This document shows positions 17,544 to 26,694 of a stretch of DNA of 64,000 bases, piece by piece (position 1 is the stretch's first letter; every line of letters starts with the position of its first letter). The translations under genes were made by a program, and so were the position numbers. Below the pieces are notes generated by a model. That model made no database searches, was not told the DNA's origin, and was given only the letters and a program-made list of their open reading frames with translations. The stretch spans positions 3,433,501 through 3,497,500 of the forward strand of contig NZ_VIWT01000001.1 of assembly GCF_007829815.1 (NCBI RefSeq). The letters are read 5' to 3'. Source of the DNA: Kitasatospora viridis (lineage in GTDB: Bacteria > Actinomycetota > Actinomycetes > Streptomycetales > Streptomycetaceae).

Positions 17544-17604
17544 TGCTGTCCTCGGGGCGATCGGGCCCGCAGGGTCCGGGATCGGGGTCGAGGGGAGCGG
17601 TGCC

Positions 17605-18801
17605 GTGCTGACCGAGCAGGATTCCGAGGTCGCCGAGACCACTGACAAGCGCTCCATGCGGTACGCGCTGTTGATCTCGCTGGCCACCGGGATCGGCTAT
17701 CTGCCGTTCGCCCTGACGATTCCGATCCTGCCCGGTTACGTGACGAACCGTCTGCACGGCGGCCCGGCGGACGTCGGTGCGGTCGTCAGCAGTTACGCGT
17801 TGACCTCGCTGCTGCTGCGGCCGGTGTCGGGTGCGCTGATGAACCGTCTCGGCGCCCGGGCGCTGAGCGTCGGCGGGGCGCTGCTGACCGTGCTGGCCAC
17901 CGTGTGCTACCCGCTGGCCGGGTCCATCGCCGAACTGGTGGGCCTGCGTCTGCTGGTGGGTGTCGGCATGGGAGTGATGCAGGCCGCGACCGGGGTCTGG
18001 CCCGTGCAGTTGGTGGCCAAGGACCGGCAGAGCTGGGCCTTGGGGTTGGGCGGTACCGTCAACTACCTGGCCCTGGGGCTGGGCGCTCCGCTGGGTACGT
18101 TGCTCGGTCGCTTGGTGGGCACCTCGGAAACGTTCGTGATCGCCGGGCTGGTCGCCCTGCTCGTCATCCCGATCGCCCTGTACGTGCCCGAGGTGCGTCT
18201 CCCCCCGAAGGAGGAGAAGGCCGGCGCCGAGCGGGGCCGGGCACTGTTGGGCACCGTGCTGCCGAGCGTCGCACTGGTCTTCACCGCGTTCGGCTTCGCG
18301 GCCGTCGCCAGCTTCGCGGTCGCGAAGTACAACGCCCTGGGTGTCTCCGGCGGCGCGGCCGTGGTCACCGCGTACTCCCTGACCGTGGTGCTGCTGCGGA
18401 TCGCGGGTACCTGGATCCGTTGGGAGGCCAAGGGGCCGGCCGCGCTGGCGGGCCTGTTCCTGGTCGAGGCCGCGGGGATCGCGCTCGTCGGGCTGTCGCA
18501 CGGGCTGGGCCTGGGCGTGGTGGGCGGTGTGCTCACCGGCGTGGGCATGTGGCAGATCTACCCGGCGCTGGGAGTGCTCGTGGTGCGCTCGGTCAGCGAG
18601 CGCGGGCGGGCCGTGGCGCTGTCGGTCTTCGGAGCCTGCTTCACGGTGGGTGTCGCCATCGGCAGTGGTTCGCTCGGGCTGATCGCCCAGGCCGCCGGGT
18701 ACCAGCGGATGTTCCTCATCTGCGCGGCCTGCATCGTGCTGGGCCTGCTGGTGGCGGTCGCCGCGTCCCGGGTGCGGGGACCGGCGGGCGAGGGCCGGTA
18801 G
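17605..18801 (+). CDS. MFS exporter
   Basis: About 398 residues from the GTG at 17605, which has AGGGGAG 7 nt upstream (an in-frame GTG at 17512 would overlap the NRPS gene). Roughly twelve hydrophobic segments in two halves; the first begins YALLISLATGIGYLPFAL and the loop between segments 2 and 3 reads RPVSGALMNRLGARAL, the usual MFS position for a charged motif. Probably exports the cluster product. It sits between the A-PCP gene and the aldo-keto reductase on the same strand. Confidence 0.85.
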   Translation: MLTEQDSEVAETTDKRSMRYALLISLATGIGYLPFALTIPILPGYVTNRLHGGPADVGAVVSSYALTSLLLRPVSGALMNRLGARALSVGGALLTVLATVCYPLAGSIAELVGLRLLVGVGMGVMQAATGVWPVQLVAKDRQSWALGLGGTVNYLALGLGAPLGTLLGRLVGTSETFVIAGLVALLVIPIALYVPEVRLPPKEEKAGAERGRALLGTVLPSVALVFTAFGFAAVASFAVAKYNALGVSGGAAVVTAYSLTVVLLRIAGTWIRWEAKGPAALAGLFLVEAAGIALVGLSHGLGLGVVGGVLTGVGMWQIYPALGVLVVRSVSERGRAVALSVFGACFTVGVAIGSGSLGLIAQAAGYQRMFLICAACIVLGLLVAVAASRVRGPAGEGR

Positions 18802-18870
18802 CGGGGTGTGGTGCTCGGCGGGTGCCGGGCGGTCCCCGCACGCCCGCGAGCGTCGCGCGTTGTCGTTCTG

Positions 18871-18897
18871 ATTCCGACTGATTCCGACTGACTCCGA
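18871..18897. repeat. 10-bp tandem repeat ahead of the aldo-keto reductase gene
   Basis: ATTCCGACTG occurs twice in tandem and is followed by ACTCCGA. It lies 20-46 bp upstream of the GTG start, so it may be leader or operator sequence. Confidence 0.6.
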
Positions 18898-18916
18898 AAC
18901 GATCAAGGAGAGCAAC

Positions 18917-19912
18917 GTGAAGTACGTCAAGCTGGGCTCGACCGGTATAGACGTGTCGCGGATCTGCCTGGGTGCCCTGAGCTTCGGCACACCGGGCAAG
19001 GGCGTCCACAACTGGACCCTGGACCTGGACCAGGCGCGGCCGTTGATGCTGCACGCCCTGGAGTCCGGGGTGAACTTCGTGGACACGGCCAACGTGTACT
19101 CCGCGGGGTCCAGCGAGCAGATCGTCGGGCAGATCCTGGGCGAGTACGGTCACCGCGACGAGATCGTGCTGGCGACGAAGGTGCACGGGCGCACGCGTCC
19201 CGGCCCCAACGGCGTGGGCCTGTCGCGCAAGGCGATCATGACCGAGATCGACAACAGCCTCCGCCGGCTCGGCACCGACTACGTCGACGTCTACCAGATC
19301 CACCGGTGGGACCCGGCGACGCCGATCGAGGTCACCATGGAGGCGCTGCACGACGTGGTGAAGGCGGGCAAGGCACTGCACATCGGCGCGTCGTCGATGT
19401 GGGCCTGGGAGTTCTCGAAGGCCCAGTACGTCGCCGATGCGAACGGCTGGACCCGCTTCAGCACCATGCAGAACCACTACAACCTGATCTACCGCGAGGA
19501 GGAGCGGGAGATGCTGCCGCTCTGCGAGGACCAGGGCATCGGCGTCATCCCGTGGAGCCCGCTGGCCCGGGGCCGGCTCGCCCGCCAGTGGGACAGCGTC
19601 AGCGCCCGCAGCGAGACCGACGAGTTCGGCAAGATGCTCTACTGCGACAGCGACCGCGAGATCGTCGACCGGCTGGCGCAGCTGTCCGAGAAGCGCGAGG
19701 TGCCGATGGCGCAGCTGGCGCTGGCGTGGATGCTGTCCAAGTCGACGGTGACCTCACCCATCGTCGGTGCCAGCAAGATGAGTCATCTCCAGGACGCCAT
19801 CGACGCGTTGGACGTGGTGCTCGACGAGGAGGAGATCAGCTACCTCGAAGAGCTGTACCAGCCGCACAACGTCGCCGGGCACCCGATCACCTCGTTGCCG
19901 GGCCAGCACTGA
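18917..19912 (+). CDS. Aldo-keto reductase
   Basis: 331 residues; GTG start with AAGGAG 6-7 nt upstream. The catalytic tetrad can be read as Asp and Tyr in FVDTANVYS, Lys in LATKVHG and His in YQIHRWD; the NADP-binding end reads SPIVGASKMSHLQDA. (TIM-barrel, cytoplasmic, NADPH-dependent carbonyl reduction.) As last gene of the plus-strand A-PCP/exporter set it is probably a tailoring enzyme, though families like this also occur outside clusters. Confidence 0.9.
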   Translation: MKYVKLGSTGIDVSRICLGALSFGTPGKGVHNWTLDLDQARPLMLHALESGVNFVDTANVYSAGSSEQIVGQILGEYGHRDEIVLATKVHGRTRPGPNGVGLSRKAIMTEIDNSLRRLGTDYVDVYQIHRWDPATPIEVTMEALHDVVKAGKALHIGASSMWAWEFSKAQYVADANGWTRFSTMQNHYNLIYREEEREMLPLCEDQGIGVIPWSPLARGRLARQWDSVSARSETDEFGKMLYCDSDREIVDRLAQLSEKREVPMAQLALAWMLSKSTVTSPIVGASKMSHLQDAIDALDVVLDEEEISYLEELYQPHNVAGHPITSLPGQH

Positions 19913-19926
19913 GCTTGACGCCTGGT

Positions 19927-19986
19927 CAGCGGCCGTTCTCCACGCTTCGAGACGTCGAGTGTCGAGGCATCGGAGAACGGCCGCTG
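19927..19986. terminator. Bidirectional terminator hairpin
   Basis: A perfect 15-bp stem (CAGCGGCCGTTCTCC at 19927-19941 with 19972-19986) and a 30-nt loop, between the convergent aldo-keto reductase and PCP genes. Confidence 0.75.
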
Positions 19987-20023
19987 CGCATGGGTCGACC
20001 GCTCGCCCCGGACGGGGCCGCGC

Positions 20024-20269
20024 TCACTGCTGGGCCGCGGCCCGCTCCGCCACCAGTGCGACGAAGTCGTCGAGTTGCGCGTGGTCGAAGACGTCGCGCA
20101 TCCGCACCTTCACGCCCAGGGTCTGCTCGACGCGGGCGATCATCCGCGTCGCCAGCAGCGAGTGCCCTCCGAGGAGGAAGAAGTCCGCGTCCGGGGTCAC
20201 CTCGACGCCCAGGGTCTCGGTCCAGATCTCGACGACTGCTTCGTGGACCCTGGTGGCGGGGGTGGTCAT
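20024..20269 (-). CDS. Free-standing peptidyl carrier protein
   Basis: 81 residues: a single carrier domain with FFLLGGHSLLATRM, the Ser of GGHS being the phosphopantetheine site. It lies 7 bp behind the adenylation gene 20277-22307, so the two form one split module in which the carrier is a separate protein. Should be charged in trans with the amino acid chosen by that adenylation domain. Confidence 0.93.
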   Translation of the reverse strand: MTTPATRVHEAVVEIWTETLGVEVTPDADFFLLGGHSLLATRMIARVEQTLGVKVRMRDVFDHAQLDDFVALVAERAAAQQ

Positions 20270-20276
20270 GGGTGAT

Positions 20277-22307
20277 TCAGTCCTTGTCCGTCGTAGGAGT
20301 GGCGAGGCGGGAACGGTCGACCTTGCCGTTGTGGGTCAGCGGCAGCTCTTCGAGCACCGTGTAGCGGGTCGGCACCATGTAGTGCGGCAGCTGCGCGCGC
20401 AGGGCGGTGCGCAGCGCCAACCCCAGCTTCCCGTCCGGGTCCTGGGCGACCACGTAGGCAGCCAGCCGCTTTCCGCCGACGGCGTCCTGTTCCACGATCA
20501 CACAGGCCTGGCGGACGCCTTGGCAGGCGAGCAGGGCCGACTCGATCTCCGGCAGCTCGATGCGGAACCCGTTGACCTTGACCTGTAGGTCGGTGCGTCC
20601 CAGGAACTCCATGGCACCGTCGTCGAGGAACCTGACGAGGTCTCCGGTCCGGTACATCCGTACGCCGCGCAGCGGTCCCTCCTGCGCGGTCACGAAGCGC
20701 TCCGCGGTCAGGTCCGGACGCAGCGCGTAGCCGCGGGCCAGGCCCTCACCCGAGACCCACAGTTCGCCGGGGACCCCCGCCGGCACCAACTGCCCGTACC
20801 GGTCCAGCACATGGACGCGGGTCCGGGCGACGGGGCGGCCGATCGGGATGCTGGAACGAGGGCCCTGCCCGCTGTCGCCGTCGCTGCCGTCGCCGTCGAT
20901 CCGGTGGAAGCAGGTGAACGTGGTGTTCTCCGTGGGGCCGTACCCGTTGACCAGTTCCAGGTGCGGCCACATCCGGGTGACCCGGTCGACGTGGTGCGGC
21001 GACACGACGTCTCCACCGACGAAGAGCCGGCGCACCCCGCGCAGGCAGTCCGGTTCGTACTCGGCGATCTGGTGGAAGAGGCCGGAGGTGAGCCAGAGGA
21101 CGGTGATCCCTCGTTCTTCGATCACCTCGCCGAGTTCGCCGAGCCCCAGCGGTCCTGGCGGGGCCAGCTCCAAACGGGCGCCACGTGCCAGCGCGCCCCA
21201 GATCTCCAGGAAGCAGGCGTCGAAGGTCAGTGGCGCGTACTGCAGCACGACGTCGTCAGCCGTGAAGCCGGTGCACTGTTCGTCCGTCACCAGCCGGGCG
21301 ACGCCGCGATGCGTGATCTCCACGCCCTTGGGAACGCCCGTGGAGCCCGAGGTGAACACGAGGGCGAAGAGCGCGTCCTCGGGATCCTCGGCATGCCCGG
21401 GCTCGACGTCCGATGGGGCGGAGCCGGGGCCGCCCTGGTCGGTGAGCTCCGCCAACGACAGCACGGCAGCGCCCGCCGGAGCGGACACGGCGAGTTCCTC
21501 GCTGTGGACCACGGCGGCGATCCGGGGATCGTCCAGCATGATGTGCAGCCGTGCCGCCGGGTAGGACGGATCGAGCGGCACGGCAGCCGCCCCCGCCATC
21601 GCCACGGCGAGCAACGCGACGATCGCGTCGAGGCTTCGCTCGGTCATCAGACCGACCAGCGAGCCGGGCGTGACTCCCGCGGCACGCAGGCGCTGTGCGG
21701 CGCGGACGGCAGCCGACTGGAGCTCCGCACGGCTGAGCTCTCGCACGCCGTCGCTCACGGCGCCGGCATCGGGCCTCAGCAGCGCCTGACGCTCCACCAA
21801 CTGGTGCACGGACGGCAGCGATACGGCGTCGTCCCACTGGTCGCCCGACAGCGCCAGCAACCGCTTCTCCTCAACGGGAGCGACGGTGCCGATCTCACTC
21901 AGCGGAACGTGGGGCAGCCGGGCGATCTCGTCGGCGAAGTGCGCCAGGGCTTCCGTGACCGCGCCGCCCAGGCCGTCGACCGCCAGGTGTTCGGCCAGGT
22001 CGACGACTGCCTCGGATCCGCTGCCCGTTCCCGTGGTGATCGTGACGGTGACGTCGGGCGCTCTGTCTTCGAGGGGGCCGAGCCCTGCTCGCGTGCGGCT
22101 CTCGGCCAGTGAGCAGGCCATGAGGTCGGCGTCGATGAGCAACGGCGCCGGGAAGAGTACGTCTCCCGACCATCGGCCCTGCACGCTCAGATCGTGTCCC
22201 GAGAAGCGATGGACCAGGGCTGCCAGGGCCACGACCGTTTCCGCTGGACCGAGGGCATGGCCCTGCGAGGCTCCGGTCGTCGGGCGAAGTTCGATGCGAA
22301 GCTGCAT
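20277..22307 (-). CDS. NRPS adenylation protein (Val-like code) with condensation-like N-terminal remnant
   Basis: 676 residues from the ATG at 22307 with GAGGT 7 nt upstream; a TTG at 22361 would add 18 residues. Residues 1-~145 resemble only the C-terminal half of a condensation domain (no HHxxxDG). The adenylation domain follows, with TSGSTGVPKG (319-328), MYRTGDL and NGKVDRSR at the end. Pocket residues: D363 A364 L367 W405 F429 G431 G455 T463 F464 plus the final Lys, code DALWFGGTFK, close to the valine code DAFWIGGTFK; so Val or a similar branched residue. It ends without its own carrier; the carrier is the next gene. Confidence 0.87.
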   Translation of the reverse strand: MQLRIELRPTTGASQGHALGPAETVVALAALVHRFSGHDLSVQGRWSGDVLFPAPLLIDADLMACSLAESRTRAGLGPLEDRAPDVTVTITTGTGSGSEAVVDLAEHLAVDGLGGAVTEALAHFADEIARLPHVPLSEIGTVAPVEEKRLLALSGDQWDDAVSLPSVHQLVERQALLRPDAGAVSDGVRELSRAELQSAAVRAAQRLRAAGVTPGSLVGLMTERSLDAIVALLAVAMAGAAAVPLDPSYPAARLHIMLDDPRIAAVVHSEELAVSAPAGAAVLSLAELTDQGGPGSAPSDVEPGHAEDPEDALFALVFTSGSTGVPKGVEITHRGVARLVTDEQCTGFTADDVVLQYAPLTFDACFLEIWGALARGARLELAPPGPLGLGELGEVIEERGITVLWLTSGLFHQIAEYEPDCLRGVRRLFVGGDVVSPHHVDRVTRMWPHLELVNGYGPTENTTFTCFHRIDGDGSDGDSGQGPRSSIPIGRPVARTRVHVLDRYGQLVPAGVPGELWVSGEGLARGYALRPDLTAERFVTAQEGPLRGVRMYRTGDLVRFLDDGAMEFLGRTDLQVKVNGFRIELPEIESALLACQGVRQACVIVEQDAVGGKRLAAYVVAQDPDGKLGLALRTALRAQLPHYMVPTRYTVLEELPLTHNGKVDRSRLATPTTDKD

Positions 22308-22597
22308 CCGCGCGACCTCAATCATCGGAATGGCGAATTGACGATGTATCAGTTCTTGCAAGATCCATGCGAGGCTAGCAAGATCAACATCTCGCCCGCA
22401 AGACCGGTGCGGGAGAGGAGTCTCACATTTCGAATTGGATTAATCTGGACAAATATCCATGATGTGCGCATTCTTTCGCGCCGCGAATCCCGATGAACCC
22501 AGTATCGCCATTTCCTGGCGCGGGTGATCCCCGGGGTCGCCCCGTCGTCACTCGCCGGGTGCTGGCGCGGGCCGGGCGGGTGGCTCAGGATGGGGGC

Positions 22598-23218
22598 ATG
22601 GGGGACGTGAACGGGGCCGAGATTCTGGTGCACCTGGTGCCGACGGGGCCGGATGCCCGGGCCGTGGCGCGGGAGTTGGCGCTGTGCGGCGCGGCCGAGC
22701 TGGCCGGGGTGGAGCGCCGGCTGGTGCGGTTGGAGCACGAGCCGGGCGGGCGGCCGGTGCTGGCGGGGGCGGCCGAGGGGCTGCAGGTGAGCATCAGCCA
22801 CGGGCGCGGCCTGGCCGCCGTGGCGCTGAGCCGGCGCTGGCCGGTGGGCGTGGACGTGGAGGCGGTCCGGCCGGTGCCCGCGGTGCCGCTGGCCCGCTCC
22901 TGGTACGCGCCGGCGGAGGCCGAGTGGCTGGCGGACCGTCAGGAGGAGCTGCGGCAGCGGGATTTCTTCTGGCTGTGGACCCGCAAGGAGGCGATCGGCA
23001 AGGCGCTGGGCACCGGCCTGCGGGACGGCGGCACCCGGCGCCCGGTCGGCCTGCCTGGTCAACTCCCGGACCGGGCCGACCGGCTGACGGCGGAACCGGG
23101 GTGCGGCGGCCACTGCTTCGCGATGCTGCCCGCGGGTCCTGCCGTGCTCGCCGTGGCGGTGGCCGACGGCTCGGCCGACGGTGCCTCGATTGGGCTACGA
23201 ACTGACGTGTTCCGTTAG
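22598..23218 (+). CDS. 4'-phosphopantetheinyl transferase (Sfp type)
   Basis: About 206 residues from the ATG at 22598; a longer start at 22493 is possible. Motifs: VSISHGRGLAAVAL, VGVDVEAVRP (the Mg-binding Asp and Glu) and FFWLWTRKEAIGKALGTGL, the WxxKEA helix. It transfers the phosphopantetheine arm of CoA to the Ser of carrier proteins and so activates the PCPs and ACPs of both clusters. It lies between them on the plus strand. Its N-terminal part is short for the Sfp family. Confidence 0.88.
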   Translation: MGDVNGAEILVHLVPTGPDARAVARELALCGAAELAGVERRLVRLEHEPGGRPVLAGAAEGLQVSISHGRGLAAVALSRRWPVGVDVEAVRPVPAVPLARSWYAPAEAEWLADRQEELRQRDFFWLWTRKEAIGKALGTGLRDGGTRRPVGLPGQLPDRADRLTAEPGCGGHCFAMLPAGPAVLAVAVADGSADGASIGLRTDVFR

Positions 23219-23400
23219 AGGATTCCGTTCCCGGCACCGGTAGATCGCACTCGTATGGTGGCTGCGAACGGCACCCCGGCGTTAAGATGTGCTGCGCTCC
23301 GACAGTCGATCATGCGGTCCCCCCTCCGGCAGCACGCTGCCCGTGTGATCGAGCGGTTCCCCTTTCCGATTCCCTCCGGCGGCAGAGGCGATGGTGGCTC

Positions 23401-24102
23401 GTGACGGTTTCCCCCACAGACGGTCGAGTTCAGAAGGGCAATGAAACCCGCCGGCTGATTCTCGCCAGGACGGTCCAGATCGCGTCGGTCGAGGGGCTGA
23501 ACTCGCTGTCGCTCGGTCGGCTCGCGGCCGATCTCGGAATCAGCAAGAGCGGGGTGTTCGCGCTCTTCGGTTCCAAGGAGGAGCTGCAGCTCGCCACCGT
23601 GCGGGCGGCCAGGACCGTCTTCCTGGACGTGGTGGTGCACCCCGCGCTGCGCACGCCCGCCGGGCTGGGCCGGGTGCTGGCGCTCTGCGAGGGCTGGCTG
23701 GAGTATTCGCGGACCAGGGTCTTTCCGGGCGGCTGTTTCTTCTTCGCGGTCTCCTGCGAGTTCAACTCGCAGCCGGGGCGGATCCGGGACGAACTGGCCG
23801 TGTTGAGCCTGGCCTGGGAGCGGACGGTGCACGAGCTGCTGGAAAGGGCCCGGGAACTGGGCGAGGTCCGCCCGGAGGTGGATCTCGGCCAGCTTTCCTT
23901 CGAGCTGATCAGCTTTATGGAAACGGCGAACGCCAATTCCCTGATGTACGACAGCGAGCAGCCCTACCAGCGGGCCCGGACGGCGATCCGCCAGCTGCTC
24001 GCCGCCGCCGCGACCTCCGGCGACGGCGGCTCGGTGCCGCCGCCGCGCAAGTCCCCGCGCGGGCCCGTGCGCAAGCCGGTGCGGGAGTTGACGAGCTGTT
24101 AG
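23401..24102 (+). CDS. TetR-family regulator (paralogue 1)
   Basis: 233 residues from the GTG at 23401. The N-terminal helix-turn-helix spans ~17-66 (SLGRLAADLGISKSGVFALF). The ligand-binding part has RVFPGGCFFFAVSCEF, typical of one TetR C-terminal subfamily. It is a paralogue of the regulator at 39401-40051: residues 27-68 match 36 of 42. It ends 6 bp before the convergent flavoprotein gene. Probably a ligand-responsive repressor of part of the second cluster. Confidence 0.88.
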   Translation: MTVSPTDGRVQKGNETRRLILARTVQIASVEGLNSLSLGRLAADLGISKSGVFALFGSKEELQLATVRAARTVFLDVVVHPALRTPAGLGRVLALCEGWLEYSRTRVFPGGCFFFAVSCEFNSQPGRIRDELAVLSLAWERTVHELLERARELGEVRPEVDLGQLSFELISFMETANANSLMYDSEQPYQRARTAIRQLLAAAATSGDGGSVPPPRKSPRGPVRKPVRELTSC

Positions 24103-24108
24103 CCCGGC

Positions 24109-26031
24109 TCAGGCCGGCTGGTGCAGCTCCGCGGGGCGGATGGCGAGCACCGCCTGGGCGATGGCGTCCGCGTCGCAGAGGATCACCGAGTTGACCCCGG
24201 GGCGGACGCCGGCCGCAGTGACCCAGTGCACCGCCTCGGTCGGCACGCCGAAGGCGAACCGGCGCGGGTGGACCTCGCCCAGGGCGTCGACCAGCCGGTA
24301 CGGCGAGCGGGTGACGGCCAGTCCGCCGGTCTGGTAGCCCGCGCCGTCCGGGTCGGGGATCAGGTAGGGCCGGCACTGCCCGGTCTCGCGCAGCCGGGTG
24401 AGCAGCGGGTCGGTGGTGTGCCGCAGGTCCGGTTCGGGCAGCCGGGCCTCGATCAGCGCCTCGACCCGCACCTCGGAGTCCGGCACCAGGCTGGAGGAGA
24501 CCAGGAAGCCGTCGCCGTCGCCGGCTTCGGTGACCGTCATGCCGGGGCCGATCGGGTGCAGCACCCCGGCCTCGATCAGCGCGGTCAGCTCCTCGATCCG
24601 CCGGCGCGGCGGGCCGATCGACAGGAAGCCGTTCAACGGGCTGTACCAGCGCTGGAGTTCGTCCCGGTAGGAGCGGCCGGTCAGGCCCGCGTGGTCGACC
24701 ACCAGGCGCAGCTCGTTGCGCAGGTCGCGCAGCACGTCGAGGGCGGCCTTGAGCGGGCCCAGCGCGTTGCCGCGGGCGGCCTCCCGGATGTCGCGGTGCA
24801 GGTGGCCGAGCAGCCAGTGGCGGAAGTCGGCCGGCTGCGCGAACTCCAGGTCGCCCCAGGGGCGCTGGATCGCCTCCCAGCTCCAGTGGTCGGCCTCGGC
24901 CACGCCGTGCCGGTCGAGCAGCCCGGCCAGGGCGGCCGGGTCGGCGGCCAGCGGGACGTACTCGGCGAGGAAGGCCTCGCGGGCCGCCAGGCCGTCCCGG
25001 GCGGCGAGCAGCGCGGCGTAGTAGACGCCGCGCACCTCGCGGTCCACCAGCGGCCACAGGTCGCGGGTGAACTCCAGGTCGCCGTGCGCGCTGTGGCGCA
25101 GGGTCAGCTCGGCGATCCGCTCCGGGGTGAGGAAGAGCGGCAGGTGCCGGCCGCTGACGCCCTTCTGGTTGTCGCCGCGGGCGTGGAACGGCACGCCGCG
25201 GCGCGAGCCGGCGTGGATCACCGGCTCGTCGCCGCAGGGCCGGTAGACCAGCCGTCCGTCGAACTCCTCGAAGGCCCCGCCGCGGCCGGTGGTGAGCAGC
25301 GCCAGGTGGTCGAAGAAGTTGAGGCCGAGGCCGCGCAGCGCCACCGGCCGGCCGGGGCGGGCGATCGACAGGTCGGCGTCCGCCGGGTTGCCGGGCGGCA
25401 GGTAGCCGAGGCCGTTCACGGCGGCGTAGTCGGCCAGCCGCCGTTCGGTGCTGCCGAGCGCCAGCGGCAGGTGGCCCTGGGCCAGCACCACGGCGTCCAG
25501 GTCGGTGAGTTCGGTGCCGTCGGCCAGCCGCAGCCGCTGCCGCCCGTCCGGCTGGTCGGTCAGCTCGACGGCGGTGTCGCGGTGCCGCCGCACCGTCACC
25601 GTGGCGGGCGCGGTGCGCACCAGGTGGTCGTGGACCCAGCCCAGGTAGTGCCCGTAGAAGGCCCGGCTGGGGTAGCTGTCGGCGGTCAGCCGGGCGGCCT
25701 CGGACCGCACCCAGTGCGGGTGTTCGGTGGGCTGGTCGCCGAGCACGATGGTCTTGGCCCACTCGTAGAGGCTGGGCCCCGGCACGATCGGGCCGGTGGC
25801 GGTCACGCTCTCGTCGGTGAAGACGGTGACCTGCGCGGCGACGGTGTTCATCAGCAGCTGGGTGGACTGGTCGGTGCGCCAGACCGCCCCGCCCGGCGGT
25901 CGGGGGTCGACCAGGTGGACGGTGGTCCGCTCCGGGCCGCCGGTCGGGGCGGCGGCGCAGATCCGTTCCAGCACGGCGAGCCCGCGTGGGCCCGCTCCGA
26001 CGATGCAGATCTCCTGCCGGCTTTCAGGCAC
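24109..26031 (-). CDS. FAD/NAD(P)-binding flavoprotein
   Basis: 640 residues. The N-terminal ICIVGAGPRGLAVLERI is the dinucleotide-binding GxGxxG motif with an acidic end (HLVDPRPPGGAVW). Further on are LLMNT, a second binding strand VVLAQGHLPLAL and the typical C-terminal RFAFGVPTEAVHW of the FAD-NAD(P)-binding 9 family. Members are monooxygenase-like, but the substrate is mostly unknown. Near the start of the second cluster on the same strand as the hotdog thioesterase (61-bp gap), so possibly an oxidative tailoring enzyme; its membership is inferred from position. Confidence 0.75.
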   Translation of the reverse strand: MPESRQEICIVGAGPRGLAVLERICAAAPTGGPERTTVHLVDPRPPGGAVWRTDQSTQLLMNTVAAQVTVFTDESVTATGPIVPGPSLYEWAKTIVLGDQPTEHPHWVRSEAARLTADSYPSRAFYGHYLGWVHDHLVRTAPATVTVRRHRDTAVELTDQPDGRQRLRLADGTELTDLDAVVLAQGHLPLALGSTERRLADYAAVNGLGYLPPGNPADADLSIARPGRPVALRGLGLNFFDHLALLTTGRGGAFEEFDGRLVYRPCGDEPVIHAGSRRGVPFHARGDNQKGVSGRHLPLFLTPERIAELTLRHSAHGDLEFTRDLWPLVDREVRGVYYAALLAARDGLAAREAFLAEYVPLAADPAALAGLLDRHGVAEADHWSWEAIQRPWGDLEFAQPADFRHWLLGHLHRDIREAARGNALGPLKAALDVLRDLRNELRLVVDHAGLTGRSYRDELQRWYSPLNGFLSIGPPRRRIEELTALIEAGVLHPIGPGMTVTEAGDGDGFLVSSSLVPDSEVRVEALIEARLPEPDLRHTTDPLLTRLRETGQCRPYLIPDPDGAGYQTGGLAVTRSPYRLVDALGEVHPRRFAFGVPTEAVHWVTAAGVRPGVNSVILCDADAIAQAVLAIRPAELHQPA

Positions 26032-26092
26032 GGCCCCTCCTCGGGTCGGCGACCGGGGCGTGGTGGCCCGGTGCGCACGGACGTGGGGTGGA

Positions 26093-26518
26093 TCAGATGG
26101 GCACTGAGGGCTTGGTGCGCAGCCGGCTGAGGTGCGCGGCGCGCCAGGTCTCGCTCCACTCGACCGGCCGGAAGGTGTCCGGGTCGATCTTGACCACGGC
26201 CCTGGCGCCGCTGGCCAGCAGCTGCCCGTCCGGGCCCAGCAGGGCGAAGCCGTGCCGGCAGCTGGTGCGGCCCAGGTGCTCCAGCCAGAGTTCGACCTGC
26301 ATGGTGCCCTGGCCGCGCAGCGGGCGGCGGAAGTCGATCTCGAAGCGGCGCACCGCGTGGAACAGGTCGGCGTCGTTGACGAAGTCGGCGAAGAAGGCTC
26401 CGACCGCGCGTTCCGCGTGCACCTGGTAGCGGGCGTTGTGCAGGATCCCCATCGGGTCCAGCTCGTCCCAGTGGACCCGGCTGGCGCAACGGTACGGCTC
26501 GGGGAGCTCGGCGTCCAT
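26093..26518 (-). CDS. Hotdog-fold acyl-CoA/ACP thioesterase (4HBT-like)
   Basis: 141 residues from the ATG at 26518. The segment WDELDPMGILHNARYQVHAERA has the Asp/Asn-His pattern of 4-hydroxybenzoyl-CoA thioesterase-type hotdog proteins, and the core EIDFRRPLRGQGTMQVELWLEHLG follows. It likely releases an acyl chain from CoA or ACP. Its upstream region carries one of the two inverted motifs (26534-26548) shared with the divergent hydrolase gene, so the pair is probably co-regulated. No clear ribosome site is seen. Confidence 0.82.
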   Translation of the reverse strand: MDAELPEPYRCASRVHWDELDPMGILHNARYQVHAERAVGAFFADFVNDADLFHAVRRFEIDFRRPLRGQGTMQVELWLEHLGRTSCRHGFALLGPDGQLLASGARAVVKIDPDTFRPVEWSETWRAAHLSRLRTKPSVPI

Positions 26519-26533
26519 CACAGGAGAGACGCT

Positions 26534-26650
26534 AGCACGATCGTTCGGTCTTTTTGTATAAGGGAGGGCAGGGCGGAGAAAGTTCGCCGGTGCTCCTGGC
26601 GCGCCGTCGGCGGCTGTGCCAGGATCACAAAGTAGCCGAACGATCGTGCT
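26534..26650. promoter_or_regulatory. Pair of inverted operators between divergent genes
   Basis: AGCACGATCGTTCGG (26534-26548) and its exact reverse complement (26636-26650) lie 102 bp apart in the divergent promoter region. Each has the palindromic core ACGATCGT, a typical TetR-family target. A related element is found at 39261-39274. The direct repeat CGTGCTCATTG at 26645-26655 and 26675-26685 overlaps the right copy. Confidence 0.7.
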
Positions 26651-26694
26651 CATTGCTCGTCGCTCATCGCAGAGCGTGCTCATTGGAGTGGGAC

